A stretch of DNA of 64,000 bases. It comes from Lunularia cruciata (lineage: Eukaryota > Streptophyta > Marchantiopsida > Lunulariales > Lunulariaceae). The stretch covers positions 10,602,001-10,666,000 of the forward strand of contig OX419760.1 of the NCBI GenBank assembly GCA_948567375.1, read 5' to 3'. The position numbers and the translations under genes were made by a program. Shown one piece after another: positions 53,784 through 64,000 of this stretch. The stretch's first letter is position 1. The number at the start of each line of letters is the position of its first letter. The notes under the pieces were generated by a model. The model had not been told where the DNA came from. It saw only the letters and a program-made list of their open reading frames with translations, and ran no database searches.

Positions 53784-55284
53784 CTACTCCTTAATAACCA
53801 AAGCTGTAAGTGGGCTAATATGATATTTTTTTTGGCAAATAGGTCTTGCATGTGACTCCAATTCTATTTGGTGCTCCTTGAAAGTGACTACTTTGAGATC
53901 CTTGTAATTGAAACCAAACATATGAATGTACTTGCATAAAACCTCTTCACATCTTAACTTCTCCTCCTTGGTAACATTGGGACCATACTTAAGGGTAGAT
54001 AATCTATTCTATACCTCCTCAGTGGTAAATATTGATTTATCAAGATCCTTCAAAACCTTTGGCTTAGGCATAAATTCCATAGCACACAAGGGATGCACAT
54101 CTAAATTAGATTCAAATTCATTCTCATTTGGAGAGGTCTCTTCCTCCATGCTAGTGTTCACACTTGAAGTTGCTTTGTCTTAATCTGATTCCCAATAATA
54201 AAAAGATGGTGTATCTAAATGTGAGGTATGGTTGGTATTGGTTGTTGGAACTATAACCAAATGGTTTGATGGCCCAATTCTCAAGTACTCTTTGTGTGAT
54301 ACTCAAATAAATTCCATTATTTGAGAAACTCTCAACCATGGCCTCCCAAATAGCAAATCATAACTCGTATCCTTCAAGACTTGGAAAGTCATAAGATTTT
54401 GAACTCCCATAACCTATATTATCACCTTGTCTATCACACCCACTGGTCAAGCTTGTTGCTTGTTTCTCCTGCTCATTACAAATGTTGAAGGTGTAGAGGG
54501 TATCATGCACAACTTCTTCATCAACTTCTTTGACATGTGATTCATTGTAGATCCTCTATCAACAAGTGTTCATTGGTATTATGACCATTCACCCTCACAT
54601 CAATCTTAGAGGTGTACTCACAAGCCTCCTATGGTGCTAGTTTTTCATCCATCACTCCCATTGATATCAAAGCCTTTGCTTTCTTCTTTCTCTTGCTTCT
54701 TGAAGAACTCAAGCCACCCTTGAAATCATCCTCAAGGTAGGATTTAAAGTAATCAATTGACCCACCATGATGTTGGGCTTGTGACTACCAACATCTGCCA
54801 ACATATTGTAGCCCGATTGTTCCTTTGACATCACAAAATCATTCATCCTCAACTTCTTCCTTGGAGTCTTTGTTGATGGTGTTGAACTCGTAGTACAAGT
54901 ACTCCTTGTAGACATTGGACTATCTTTGCTAAGAGTGAATTCTTGAGAAGAATGTATACCATCTGCAAAATGGTTTCTCTTCTTCTCTTGTGCCAAAAAC
55001 TCCAAGTTAAGATCTTTGGAATTTGAGCATTCTCTCTTCTCATACTTGCTCTCCACCTATATTTATGGATGTTATCTCCTTACCTCTATTTTTCATAGGA
55101 GGAACTTGGACTTCACCACTTCTCCTTCTCTTTATTTTCCCCCTCATAACTCCTTCTTCCATGGTACATGGAATTTGAGCAACTCCTTTGGATGTGACAT
55201 CTACGTCCACAACCAGAAAAAATTCTATCATTGAATTTCTAGTTGTTTGCCTCCTTTATATGGATCTTTCCTATAACCCCTAGG
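53784..55284 (-). pseudogene. Gypsy-1b gag C-terminus, protease and linker
   Basis: The open part 55,056-54,709 aligns with the gag tail of Gypsy-1 (KYEKRECSN and STRSTCTT words). A zinc-knuckle remnant lies near 55,190. The protease site near 54,540-54,570 reads in several frames, and the linker around 54,060-54,200 retains the CAMEFMPKPKV word. All parts are broken. Confidence 0.75.
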
Positions 55285-56109
55285 CACTATCATCAAGAAA
55301 TTGATTCATAGAGAGTTGGTGCCATTTGGTGAGCTCTAGAGTTTTCCTTTGTAATACTTAATATCAAGAGTTTCTTTGTGTTACACAACACTCGGAGCTC
55401 AACTTTGTGATACACCAACACTCGGAGCTCAACTTTGTGATACACCAACACATGACTTGTTTATGGAACTGGAATCTTTGCAATATTTATTTAGTGTCAT
55501 TTGAGAAAGTAAATCTTGAGAGAGTATTTAGTCTAGTGCCATTTGAGCAAATAAGTCTCATGTGAGTATTTCAGTTAGTGTTTTGAGCAAAAGAACCCTT
55601 TGAGAATTTCTCAAAAATGTTGGTTGGGAGTGTTTGATCTGTGAAGGGAATTCTCAAAGGGGCTTTCGAGAAGGCAGGGACAGACAATGGAAAAAGGGGA
55701 ATTTTTTCTTGCAAGAGGGGAGACAAGTGTGATAGAGGTGTGACGGGTGGACAGGGAAATGAGAGGAGAATCTTTGAATGAAGAGAAGGCAGTAGGGTGG
55801 ATCAAAAGGACAAGAGAATTGGGTTAAGAGAAATGCAGGACAAAGAAATCTCAAAGGGTTTTGGCAGGACAAAGAAATCTTGAAGGGTTTTTGGTAGGAC
55901 AGAGGAGTGAAGAGGAAGAGGGAATTATCGAAAGGGTTTTGGCTTGGCAGGACAAAGAAGTGAAGAGGAAGAGAGAATTATCAAAGGGTTGGTAGAACAA
56001 AGGAAATCTTGAAGGGTTTTGGCAGGACAGAGAAATCTCAAAGGGTTTTTAGTAGGACAAGAGTGAAGAGGAAGAGGGAATTATCAAAAGGGTTTTGGCT
56101 TGGCAGGAT

Positions 56110-56801
56110 TGTAACACCCATTTGTGCATGTGTGTGATATTGTGATATTTAGCTTGGTATTACAAGTACTTGAGAGATATTATTTATATAGAGATAAGGG
56201 ATGGTTCTACATTAGTCATGATTAGCTAGAGTTACTCATAGCTAAGATAGAAAGGACTTTACTTTAGAGGAGGTGGAAAAGATGAGCACCACTATTTTGG
56301 ATTCTAGTGTGTTGACTTGGTATTATTCCTAGGTGTTTGGCTTTGAGGAAAGAGTTGAGAACTCTTGGGCCCGCAAGCCTTTTTGTTTTGGATTCTTCTT
56401 TAGTCCAAGGATAGCCCATGTGAAGGAATCCTTGACTTAGTGGTTGGATCAAGATAAGATCACATGCTTAGGGGAATATGCCCATGTGAATGGATATTCC
56501 TTTCTACTTTTGGACTTTACTTGACTTTTGGCCTAGTAACTTGAGTAACTCTAGTAATTAGTAACTTTTGCACGTAACTATTTCACAAGTATATAAACAA
56601 GGGGTGAGGAGGTACTCATCATCCTTTCATTTGCAACTATCTCTCTCTCATTGAGTTCTCTAGTGAGCAATATCTTGGGTCTTGGAGTGTTAGCCTTGGA
56701 GGAGTATGATGGAGTTGGGGTTCCTTGCCTTCTTAGTCCATGGTGCGCTACCATAATAGCCATCAAAGGTTCATCCTGAGTGAGAGACAGGCCGGCTCAC
56801 A
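56110..56801 (+). mobile_element. Solo LTR-A inside the tandem array
   Basis: 692 bp from TGTAACACCC to GGCTCACA. The left flank is GGCAGGAT and the right flank GGACAAAGAAG; intact array units read GGCAGGACAAAGAAG, so GGAC (GGAT after one transition) is the likely target duplication. No internal retroelement sequence remains. Confidence 0.85.
56590..56597 (+). promoter_or_regulatory. TATA box of the second solo LTR-A
   Basis: TATATAAA, conserved in position with the other LTR-A copies. Confidence 0.5.
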
Positions 56802-57161
56802 GGACAAAGAAGTGAAGAAGAAGAGAGAATTATCAAAGGGTTTTGGCAGGACAAAGAAATCTCAAAGGGTTTTTGGTAGGACAGAGGAGTGAAGAGGAAG
56901 AGAGGATTATCAAAAGGGATTTGGCTTGGCAGGACAAAGAAATCTCAAAGGGTATTGGCAGGACAGAGAAATCTCAAAGGGTTTTTTTTTGTAGGACAAA
57001 GAAGTGAAGAGGAAGAGAGAATAATCGAAGGGTTGGCAGAACAAAGAGAAATATCAAAGGGCTTGGCAGGAATAAAAAAATCTCAAAGGGTTTTTGCATG
57101 AAAGAGGGAGATAGAGAAATAACAAAAGTCTTTGTAGGAATAGAAACCTCAAAGGGTTTTA

Positions 57162-58220
57162 GACAGTGAGGAGTTTTGGAAGATCAGTAGGGTCTGAGCA
57201 GGAGAGAATGCAAGTAAGTTTCCCGTAGGAATGGAGGAGTGCAATCTTGGATAGGGGAAGAGTGAATTTTTGAGTTGGACAGGTGGTCTGAGCAGGAGAG
57301 AAGGCAAGGAATTTTCCCTCAGTAATGGAGTGCAAGCTTGGACAGGAGAAGAGACAAAAGGGCTGGCAGGAAGTTTTTCGGGAATTGAGACGGTTTTCAG
57401 GAGAAATGTTTGTGGAGTTTAGTCAGCAGGAGTTTTGAGAAGTGGAGTAGGGCTGGCAGTGGAGTTTCAGGAATTGAGAGGGTTTTCAAGAGAAATGTTT
57501 GTGGAGTTTAGTCAGCATGAGTTTTGAGAAGTGGAGTAGGGCTGGCAGGAATGTTTTAGGAATTGACATGAGGTTTTCAGGAGAAATGTTTGTGGAGTTT
57601 AGTCAGCAGGAGTTTCGAGAAGTGGAGTAGGGCTGGCAGGAAAATTTTGAGAATCGACATGAGGTTTTTAGGAGAAATGTTTGTGAAGTTTTAGTCAGGA
57701 GGAGTTTTGAGAAGTGGAGTAGGGCTGGCAGGAAGTTTTTGGGAATTGACATGGGGTTTTAGGAGAAATGTTTGTGAACTTTAGTCAGCAAGAGTTTTGA
57801 GAGAGACAGTAGGGCATGCAGGAAGTTTTTGGGAATTGACATGGGGTTTTAGGAGAAATGTTTGTGAAGATTAGACAGTGAGGAGTTTTGGAAGATCAGT
57901 AGGGTTTGAGCACGAGAGAAGGCAAGGAAGTTTCCCGCAGGAATGGAGTGCAAGCTTGGACAAGGGAAGAGTGAATTTTCGAGTTGGACAGGTGGTCTGA
58001 GCAAGAGAGAAGGCAAGTAAGTTCCCCGTAGAAATGGAGTGCAAGCTTGGATAGGGAAAGAGACCGTAGGGCTGGCAGGAAGTTTTTTGGGAATTCAGAG
58101 GGTTTTCAGGAGAAATGTTTGTGGGGTTTAGTCAGTAGGAGTTTTGAGAAGTGGAGTAGGGCTGGCAATGGAGTTTCAGAAATTGAGAGGGTTTCAGGAG
58201 AAATGTTTGTGACAATGAGG
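57162..58220 (+). repeat. Higher-order tandem repeat, 712-bp period with 90-bp subunits
   Basis: GGCTGGCAG words occur at 57,361; 57,451; 57,540; 57,631; 57,723 and (as GGCATGCAG) about 57,812, a period of 89-92 bp, each with GTTTTCAGGAGAAATGTTTG and GTCAGCAGGAGTTTTGAGAA. A larger block starting GACAGTGAGGAG at 57,162 restarts at 57,874, so about 712 bp is duplicated, the second copy being shorter and running to about 58,220. Confidence 0.85.
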
Positions 58221-59200
58221 AGTTTCGGAAGATCAATAGGGTTGGCATGAAGTTTTGTGAATTGACATGGGTTTGAGGAGAAGTGTTTACAGGAGAACAG
58301 TGACGGTTCCGAGGAGAAAAATAGGAGGTGAGTGACATGCTTTTGGGAGAAGAGAATGGAGTGACTTGTGTTTTTCTTGGCAAAGAATGTGTGGAGTTCC
58401 GGGAGAGAGAGAAATGCCTTGAGAGGGCTTTGGGCAGTGACATGACCAGGGAGAGAAATTTCAAAATTGAGGAGCTGATGGGTGTGGATGGAGAGAGAAC
58501 TTTCAAGGGAAAAGCTGACATGTGACATAAATGACTGAGCAAATGCTGGCACAAGAATTTGAAAATGGAGAGTCAAAGATAGTTGTGCACTTAACTGCTA
58601 ATAGAAGTTTTCTAAAAGGTAAGGTGCTTGCAACAACGAAAAAAAAAAGCAAAGAGGGGAAGTATTTTGTGGATGGAGTCTGAAGGAAGAAGAGGACTGG
58701 TTCGCAAGAACAGGAGATCGGGGAATGTATTGAGGGTTTTTTGAGAAGTGGAAAATTGAGGAGCTAAGTGTGTGGAGATAGGGTTTTTCACAAAAAATGT
58801 GGTTGAATTTTTTGGCAGTGACTGGAAAAGTTAAGAGGTCAAGAGTTGATTTATGTGAACAAGAGAGCTAAGGATGTTTCATGAAAGGATCTTTGGCTGA
58901 GAACAGAAACCTTTGCAAGGAAGCATTGATGGGAGTGATGTTGAGAGGTGAAGGAAGAGGTCCAGAGGGTGAGTTGTCTTTACTATTATTGGACAGAGTG
59001 TGTGTGAAGAGCGCCATCTGAAATGATTTTTTGTCATAATTAAGTGCAAACACTGTATGAACTGGAGTTGGCTGGCTTGTCCAAACTTGTGAACCTCATA
59101 GCTAAAATTTTATGAATGAAAAATCTTGAGAAGATGGTGTGTTTGATTTGTGACTAGCGACAAGGAAGCTCCATTTTAGGAGCTCTCAGTCCATCTATAT
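58221..59200 (+). other. Non-coding sequence right of the array
   Basis: Purine-rich transition to unique-looking sequence. The ORFs (for example 58,328-58,525) follow the base bias and have no recognisable motif. I see no gene. Confidence 0.4.
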
Positions 59201-59558
59201 GAATGGTTTGATTCAATAGTCTGGGTGCAAGGTTGAGCCTGAATAGAGCCCAACTATTTGTTGTTTGTAAAATTCCCAGCCATTTCTAGGAACCAACAGG
59301 TCCAAAACCATAGCTGAACCCGCGTGAGCTACCCAGTTCTGTGAAGACCAAAGACAAACACAAAACCTCAAGAAACCCAACCTCAAGAAACAAAGAAAAC
59401 CCCAAATTCTTACAGAGCTGAGACTTCGAACACACCAGGAATAGGAAGAGAATGTCAATCTATGAGAAACTCTAAATCAACTTCAATAAAGACAAACTGA
59501 GCACAAGCAGCCAAGTGCCCGGTGCACTCTTGAGGCCAAACAAATTCCCCAACATAAG

Positions 59559-59576
59559 TGGCAACCATGCTGGGGA
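59559..59576 (+). other. Gypsy-4 primer binding site
   Basis: TGGCAACCATGCTGGGGA follows the LTR end closely and keeps the TGGC...GGGGA frame of the tRNA-Asp-like primer site used by many gypsy elements. The tRNA assignment is an inference. Confidence 0.55.
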
Positions 59577-59683
59577 ATCTCGAGGCTTGTGCTTAGACAT
59601 TAGGACCAATTGGAGTTGGGGAAGGGAACAAGGACAAATTGGACTGATCTAAGTGGATAGTAGTTAGTTGTGTTGAGGTAGAG

Positions 59684-61360
59684 ATGGGGCTAGAGGCTTC
59701 ATCTATAGCTATGACAAGGGAACAGGAGATCTCATTGATTGTCATGGCAACCATGAGAGCCATGAAGGATCAGGACGAAGAAAGAGATAGGATGAAAGTG
59801 CAGTCTTCACAAGTCACAAAGTGTCTGCATGTTGTGGTAGACCAGAAAGGGGAGTTTGACGGTTAGGACGTGACCAAGTACTTGAATGTCTACTAGAGAG
59901 AGTTTAAAACTTCATGATCTGGATGAGAACATTGCCATTGCTAGGTTTCCTACATTGGCGGAGCTCAAAATCAGGAAGGTGGTTGAGAGCTTGGTGAGAG
60001 GGGCTGAGACATGGGAGGAGTTCTCCCATATGATGAAGGAAGACTTCTTGCTGCAAGATGCGGATCAGGTCACCCAGGCCATGTTCTTGGACTGGGTGAA
60101 CAATAGGGGTAAAGACCTAGGGCCTCAAGATCTCCTAATGGAGTTTGATAAGAGGCCGGGACATCTGTCAGCCTATGAAGCTGAGGCCATTAAGTTGTAG
60201 AGGTCTAACTATTTTTTGCGATCTGCAGATAGTTGTTTGCGGGATGAGTTGGAATACGCAATCGATCTGTTCCAACCTGATTGGTTGGGAGCGGTAGAGT
60301 GGGGAAAGATTGAAGATGTGGTTGTCTGGGTGAGTCGCAGGCGGAGGCAAAGAGAGCTGGATGAAGAAGCAATAGCCAAAGAGCCTATTCAGAGAAACGT
60401 GGTTGGGTCTATGGGAGAGAAGGTGGAACAGCAAATGAGCAAGGTGGCTAAAGAAGGAGCCATTGACGAGATATCACGACTAATGGAGGGGCTGAAAATT
60501 CTGACCACCAAGGTCGACCAGCTGCAAAGTGGGAGTAGCACTGCGAGAACAGTTGGGGAGAAGAGGCAGCTTTATGGGTGCATGTGGTGTGACAGTAAGA
60601 GTCATGCCAAGAGAGATTGCCAGGAGCTGTTAGAAGCGTTGCATAAGCAGCTGGTGAAATTTGTGGGAGAGCCCGGAATGAAGAAGGTTGCCTTCTTTGA
60701 TACAAGAGAGCCAATACCACTGAACTGGAACAGAGGAGGCATGAAGGCGCTGCTGGAGAGACACTTGGGCAAACATGAAGTAGGTATGGCAGCCGTTGCT
60801 TTTGAGCCTAGTGTGTATAGTGCAATGAGTGAAGTGAAACAATGTGCAGACCTAGGAGAAGCTGAGAAGAAGAGACTTGCAAAGCAGGTCCAGAGGAAGT
60901 TGGGGTGGGATGTGCCAGTGGCAATAACTACCATCACTGCAGAAGTTGGTGCTACTTGGGATGCTATGGTGGAAGAGAAACAAAAATTTGATCAGCGGAC
61001 AGAGAGTGAAGGGCAGGCAAGGGAAAAGCAGCAGCGAGTGCAACCGGAGAGGAGGCAGGTCAAAAGGAAAGAGGTGCAATTCAGCGATGCACAGAAGAGC
61101 AGGGATCAGAATTTGGGCATTAGAAAGAGTCCCGAATGGACATAGATGGGGCAAAAAACCAAAAGCTGGGAGAGAGATCTCCTAGGAAAGGACCGGGTTG
61201 GCTGTTGAGCCGAGACATAGAAATGGAACTAGATCCTCAAGAGATCACCAAAAGGTGCTGGTGCCAAGAGGTGAGGGGTTTCACCAACAAAGAGTTCTTT
61301 GGTAGCTTGAGGAAGGATGTACAGGACCTTATCCTTCTCAAGGCAAAGAAGAAATGATTC
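59684..61360 (+). pseudogene. Gypsy-4 gag
   Basis: Pieces 59,684-59,866, 59,886-60,200 and 60,216-61,145, the last two in one frame and separated by a single TAG. The capsid part has WEEFSHMMKEDFLLQDADQ and FLDWVNN. The 309-codon piece has an Arg-rich helix (VSRRRRQRELDEE), a short coiled coil (EISRLMEGLKILTTKVDQLQ) and a CCHC knuckle with C122, C125, H130 and C135 (CMWCDSKSHAKRDC). A basic tail follows, and then 61,136-61,357 continues in another frame. TAG stops at about 59,864 and 59,895 fit Gln or Trp loss. The product would be the particle protein. Confidence 0.8.
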
Positions 61361-61594
61361 TACAAGGAAGGACCACACACGTCTTTGTTGTGCGAGGATG
61401 GGAGTGAGGCTGAAGGAGAGGTGGGGACTTTCGGCCTAGAGCTTGAACAGGAAAAGCCAGAGGATGAGACCCAAGAAGCACGTGTCTATGATGCTGCTCT
61501 TGAGGATGAGAATTCTTTTGTGCCCTTGTCAGAAGAGGTGCATGACTCTTTTTGAGCGAGGAGTTGCAGTTGGTGCAAGATTGAGATACAAGGA

Positions 61595-62023
61595 GTGAAA
61601 AACCCAATGAGAGTGCTGATTGATTTAGGATCTGAGGTCAACCTCATGTCAAGGGCGGTCTATGATGAAGGGCGTTGGAAGGTGGACCATGACATTGACT
61701 GGAAGGTAAACTCAGTGAATAGAACCAGAAATGCGTTGTATGGAGCTTGTCCGGATGTCAGAATCAAGATAGGGAATGTGGTAGAGCCTATTAATGTGTT
61801 TGTGCATGATACCTTGCCCTACCCAGTGATCCTAGGACAGCCCTTCATTACTCAGTTTAGAATGGAGAGCAAAGTCTTGAATGATGGGACTCACGTGGCA
61901 AAGGTTAGAAGTCAGAACGGGACCCGAATAGTGCAATTCCCTATTGTGTTGCCGGGCAGCGACAGGAACAAGAGAGAGTTAAGAGATCTAGAGAAGCCTA
62001 CTGGAAGGTGGGGTTTCCACTAG
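61595..62023 (+). pseudogene. Gypsy-4 aspartic protease
   Basis: 142 codons, open. VLIDLGSEVNLMS sets the active site at residues 10-12 as D-L-G instead of the usual D-[ST]-G, which probably inactivates it unless this lineage tolerates it. The flap and core words (VFVHDTLPYPVILGQPFI) are typical of retropepsin folds of gypsy elements. Continues towards RT after a stop. Confidence 0.75.
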
Positions 62024-62176
62024 GCGTCTTGTCAGAGAAGGTGGGAGGACAAGGGGCCCTATGCTACATCCCACCGCAAGAGATCAGCAAGGAAGACTAT
62101 TTTGATAGGACCTATGTGGGAATCCAGAGTGGTAGAATTGTTTGCTTTGCACACATAGGGAGCACCTCGGGGAATT

Positions 62177-63540
62177 TTGCAGAAAAGAATGAAAGGGAAA
62201 GAGAGAGTTCTGAAAACAGCAAGGGAAATGGATGATAGCAAGACTATCATTGGAGTGTTGGAGGATTGGGGAGAAGGCAATGCAGTCCAAAAGGTGATTA
62301 GGGCAATGGAGAAAGGAGAACCCGTGATCGAAATAGGAAAGGAACTTCATGAAGCACTTTCAGAGTTGGTTCATGGAGTGGAGTGTAACACCAAGTACAA
62401 AACAATGGACAAGAAGGTTTGTCCTGTTGCTGTCTCATTGCCAGTGGATGCTTTTGAGTTGCTGCGTAGGACTAGAGAGGAACCAAGATTGAGACAAGAA
62501 AGGGATATCGGTCATTCATTTACTAAAGAGACCTTGACTGAACTTACAATTGGAGGGGATGGTTTGCTCACAGAGGTTGAGCGCCATGCATTTAAGGAGA
62601 TGATTAGTAAGTGTGGGAAAAAGCTTTTGCTTTCAAGATTGGGGAGATCAGGTGTGCAAACCCACAAGAAGTCACACCAATGATAATTTTCACAGTTCCT
62701 CATGTACCATGGGATTTGAGACCAATACCAATGCCGAAGGCGCTTCTGCCCTAGCTGACGGAACTATTGAACGAGAAAGTTCAAGCAAAGATTTTAGAAC
62801 CATCAGAAGCGCCATACTCAAATTGTTGGTTCATAGTCCAGAAGAAGAACAATAAGTTGCGGTTTATATAGGATATGCAACTGCCAAATAAGGTAACCAT
62901 CCAAAATTCTGGTGTAGGATTGGTTGTGGATGGATTTGCTAAGGAGTTTGTAGGGAGGGCAATCTACTCTATAGGAGATTTGTATTCAGGTTATGATCAG
63001 TTTCAGCTTGCTGAAGGGAGCCAAGACATAACCATGATGCGAACACCATTAGGGCTGATGCGTATGTGTACTCTTCCAATGAGGGCTACTTACTCTATGG
63101 CACATATGCAAAGTGTTATGAATCAAATCCTGCAGTCCTTTATCCCTGAGAAAACCCGTCCATTCCTGGATGATATACTTGTCAGGGGCTGCACAGAGAG
63201 CAAGAAGGATGAGACCTTGATGAATGGCGGCATTAGAAGGTTTGTTTAGGATCACATTTAAGATGTGGAAGTGATACTGAGAAGATTGATGGAAGCGGGG
63301 GTGAATCTCTCTAGGAAGAAGTTGGCATTTGGACTTGGAGAGATCCTTGTAGTGGGACACCTGTGTGGCTTATATGGAAGGAAGCCAAATCTGGAGAAGG
63401 TGGACATTATCCGGAGGATCAAGGACTGTTCCTTGGTTCAGGAGGTAAGACGGTTGTTAAGAGCATGTGTCTTCTACCGTATCTGGATCCCACATTTTGG
63501 TCATGTTGCAGAGCCACTCTACAAGCTTTGAGGAAAAGGA
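62177..63540 (+). pseudogene. Gypsy-4 reverse transcriptase
   Basis: 62,177-62,683 is a linker rich in charged residues, ending near the RT start, where a one-base shift occurs. The RT then reads PHVPWDLRPIPMPKA, IQDMQLPNK, IYSIGDLYSGYDQF, RTPLGLMRMCTLPM, and the active site PFLDDILV at about 63,160, where F-L-D-D is intact. After a TAG at 63,247 the thumb continues with VILRRLMEAGVNLSRKKL (63,265-63,531). RT copies element RNA into DNA. Confidence 0.85.
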
Positions 63541-64000
63541 TCAGGTTTGTCTAGAGACCGGAACATTTGGTTGCTATGGCAAAATTGAAGAAAGCACTTC
63601 AAAACCCGCTTGTGCTCCACCCGCTTGACTACCGCTGTGGGCGACCAATCATAGTTACGGTTGACTCAAGTCCCTATGCTACTGGTTGGGTTGTGGGCCA
63701 AGACAATGAAAATGGCAGCAATTTGTAGCTAGGTTTGGAGCAAGGATCTTCACGGAACGGCAACGGAGGTATCCTCAGATCAAACGGGAATTGTGGGGTG
63801 CCAAGATAGCGCTAAGACAAAATAGGAATTGCCTAATTGGTATCTATATCATCCTAGAGACAGATTGCTTGCCATTGCTAGGAATGGTGGCCAATTGTGA
63901 CACTACAAACATTGCCATGTTGCGATGGATAGCATTCATTTGGATGTTTAACCCAGAGCTTAGGTACACAGTTGGAAAAGACAATCCCATGGCTGATATG
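63541..64000 (+). pseudogene. Gypsy-4 RNase H, cut by the window end
   Basis: The sequence reads VTVDSSPYATGWVVGQDN at about 63,658, the RNase H start with its first Asp. It then shifts frame and continues with RYPQIKRELWGAKIAL, LETDCLPLLGMVANC and VGKDNPMADM at the right edge. A TAG lies near 63,726. The remaining pol genes lie outside the window. Confidence 0.8.

Larger units (their letters stand above)
52085..55286 (-). mobile_element. Gypsy-1b: internal fragment of a Gypsy-1 relative
   Basis: Collinear on the minus strand with Gypsy-1 from integrase to gag (compare 37,910-41,110), diverged by many substitutions and small indels. It has no LTRs. Its left end is the N3 terminus at GGGTTCTATTGAG, and its right end is within gag at about 55,286, where unrelated sequence starts. 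It is more decayed than Gypsy-1. Confidence 0.85.
55600..57150 (+). repeat. Purine-rich short tandem repeat array
   Basis: Irregular units built from AAAGGGTTTTGGCAGGACA, AAGAAATCTC and GAAGTGAAGAGGAAGAGAG, repeated more than ten times. Interrupted by the solo LTR-A at 56,110-56,801; units on both sides match. Minus-strand ORFs here are bias artefacts. Confidence 0.85.
55287..59558 (+). mobile_element. Long repeat-rich leader or LTR of Gypsy-4
   Basis: About 4.3 kb of non-coding sequence ending just before the Gypsy-4 primer site. It contains a 38-bp duplication (ACACTCGGAGCTCAACTTTG twice near 55,389-55,440), the purine-rich tandem arrays, a solo LTR-A, and a C-rich terminal part (59,200-59,550). 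The end GTGCCCGGTGCACTCTTGAG is shared with the insertion near 16,430 in Gypsy-2. If it is one LTR, it would be unusually long and expanded by internal tandem repeats. The left boundary is only where Gypsy-1b stops. Confidence 0.45.
59559..64000 (+). mobile_element. Gypsy-4: Ty3/gypsy element running off the window
   Basis: Primer site, gag with zinc knuckle, protease, RT and RNase H in order on the plus strand, cut by the window end within RNase H. It is less decayed than Gypsy-2 or Gypsy-3 (open gag of 309 codons) but has stops and shifts. Its RT words (MRTPLGLMRMCTLPM, PFLDDI) differ from those of the other three elements, indicating a separate lineage. Confidence 0.85.

Noticed and set aside
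58106-58576. Minus-strand ORF of 156 codons
   Set aside because: Same purine-bias artefact: two overlapping frames are open and the amino acid composition mirrors the repeat.
1-64000. tRNA, rRNA or CRISPR features
   Set aside because: I found no cloverleaf with conserved T-loop and D-loop words, no rRNA core words, and no regularly spaced repeats of CRISPR type; the tandem arrays have no unique spacers.

Overview
The window looks like plant nuclear DNA, about 60% AT by eye. The evidence is spliced fragments of an epoxide-hydrolase-type alpha/beta hydrolase with GT-AG introns, a chromodomain-bearing Ty3/gypsy element with an initiator-tRNA-Met-like primer site, and deep nesting of decayed LTR retrotransposons. 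No bacterial signals (operons, Shine-Dalgarno sites) are present. A bryophyte, perhaps a liverwort such as Marchantia, is my guess from general impression only and is low confidence.

Layout. 1-155 is the edge of a minus-strand LTR (family LTR-A). About 160-11,000 is the only gene-like stretch. It holds two minus-strand epoxide hydrolase pseudogenes in the same orientation (1,086-1,914 and 3,379-6,016) and one intact, unrecognised 512-codon ORF (8,946-10,484). About 11,000-13,100 is decayed sequence with an AT-rich patch. From 13,130 on nearly everything is transposable elements: Gypsy-2, a chromovirus (13,233-30,744, plus) split by four insertions; Gypsy-3 (about 30,745-37,685, plus); Gypsy-1 (37,691-47,830, minus) with its 5' LTR, primer site, gag and truncated integrase; a relative, Gypsy-1b (52,085-55,286, minus); a purine-rich tandem repeat region (55,600-58,300); and Gypsy-4 (primer site 59,559, then gag, protease, RT and RNase H running off the right edge, plus).

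The most interesting item is a repeat family called N here. Two copies (N1 42,014-45,707 and N2 22,515-26,567) have matching termini, 5' TGTGGTACCC (TATGGTACCC in N2) and 3' GGGTTGTCACA. Each has a perfect 5-bp target-site duplication (gttgc and aaacc), and each interrupts a different Ty3/gypsy element cleanly. Neither copy has two LTRs or any recognisable RT, integrase or transposase. Each carries the remains of one long ORF (about 770 codons) with a conserved globular N-terminal half and a coiled-coil C-terminal half, and a 47-nt identical stem-loop block near the 3' end. A diverged relative (N3) may occupy about 47,831-52,084. TG...CA ends with 5-bp duplications are what a retroviral-type integrase leaves, so N is best read as an integrase-dependent, LTR-lacking or single-LTR mobile element, probably mobilised in trans.

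Almost every coding remnant carries stops and frameshifts, and several stops fit C-to-T or G-to-A decay. None of the retroelements looks autonomous today. Boundaries of N1, N2, the LTR-A copies and the exons are base-level readings; boundaries of Z1, Z2, Gypsy-3 and the long LTR-like regions are approximate.
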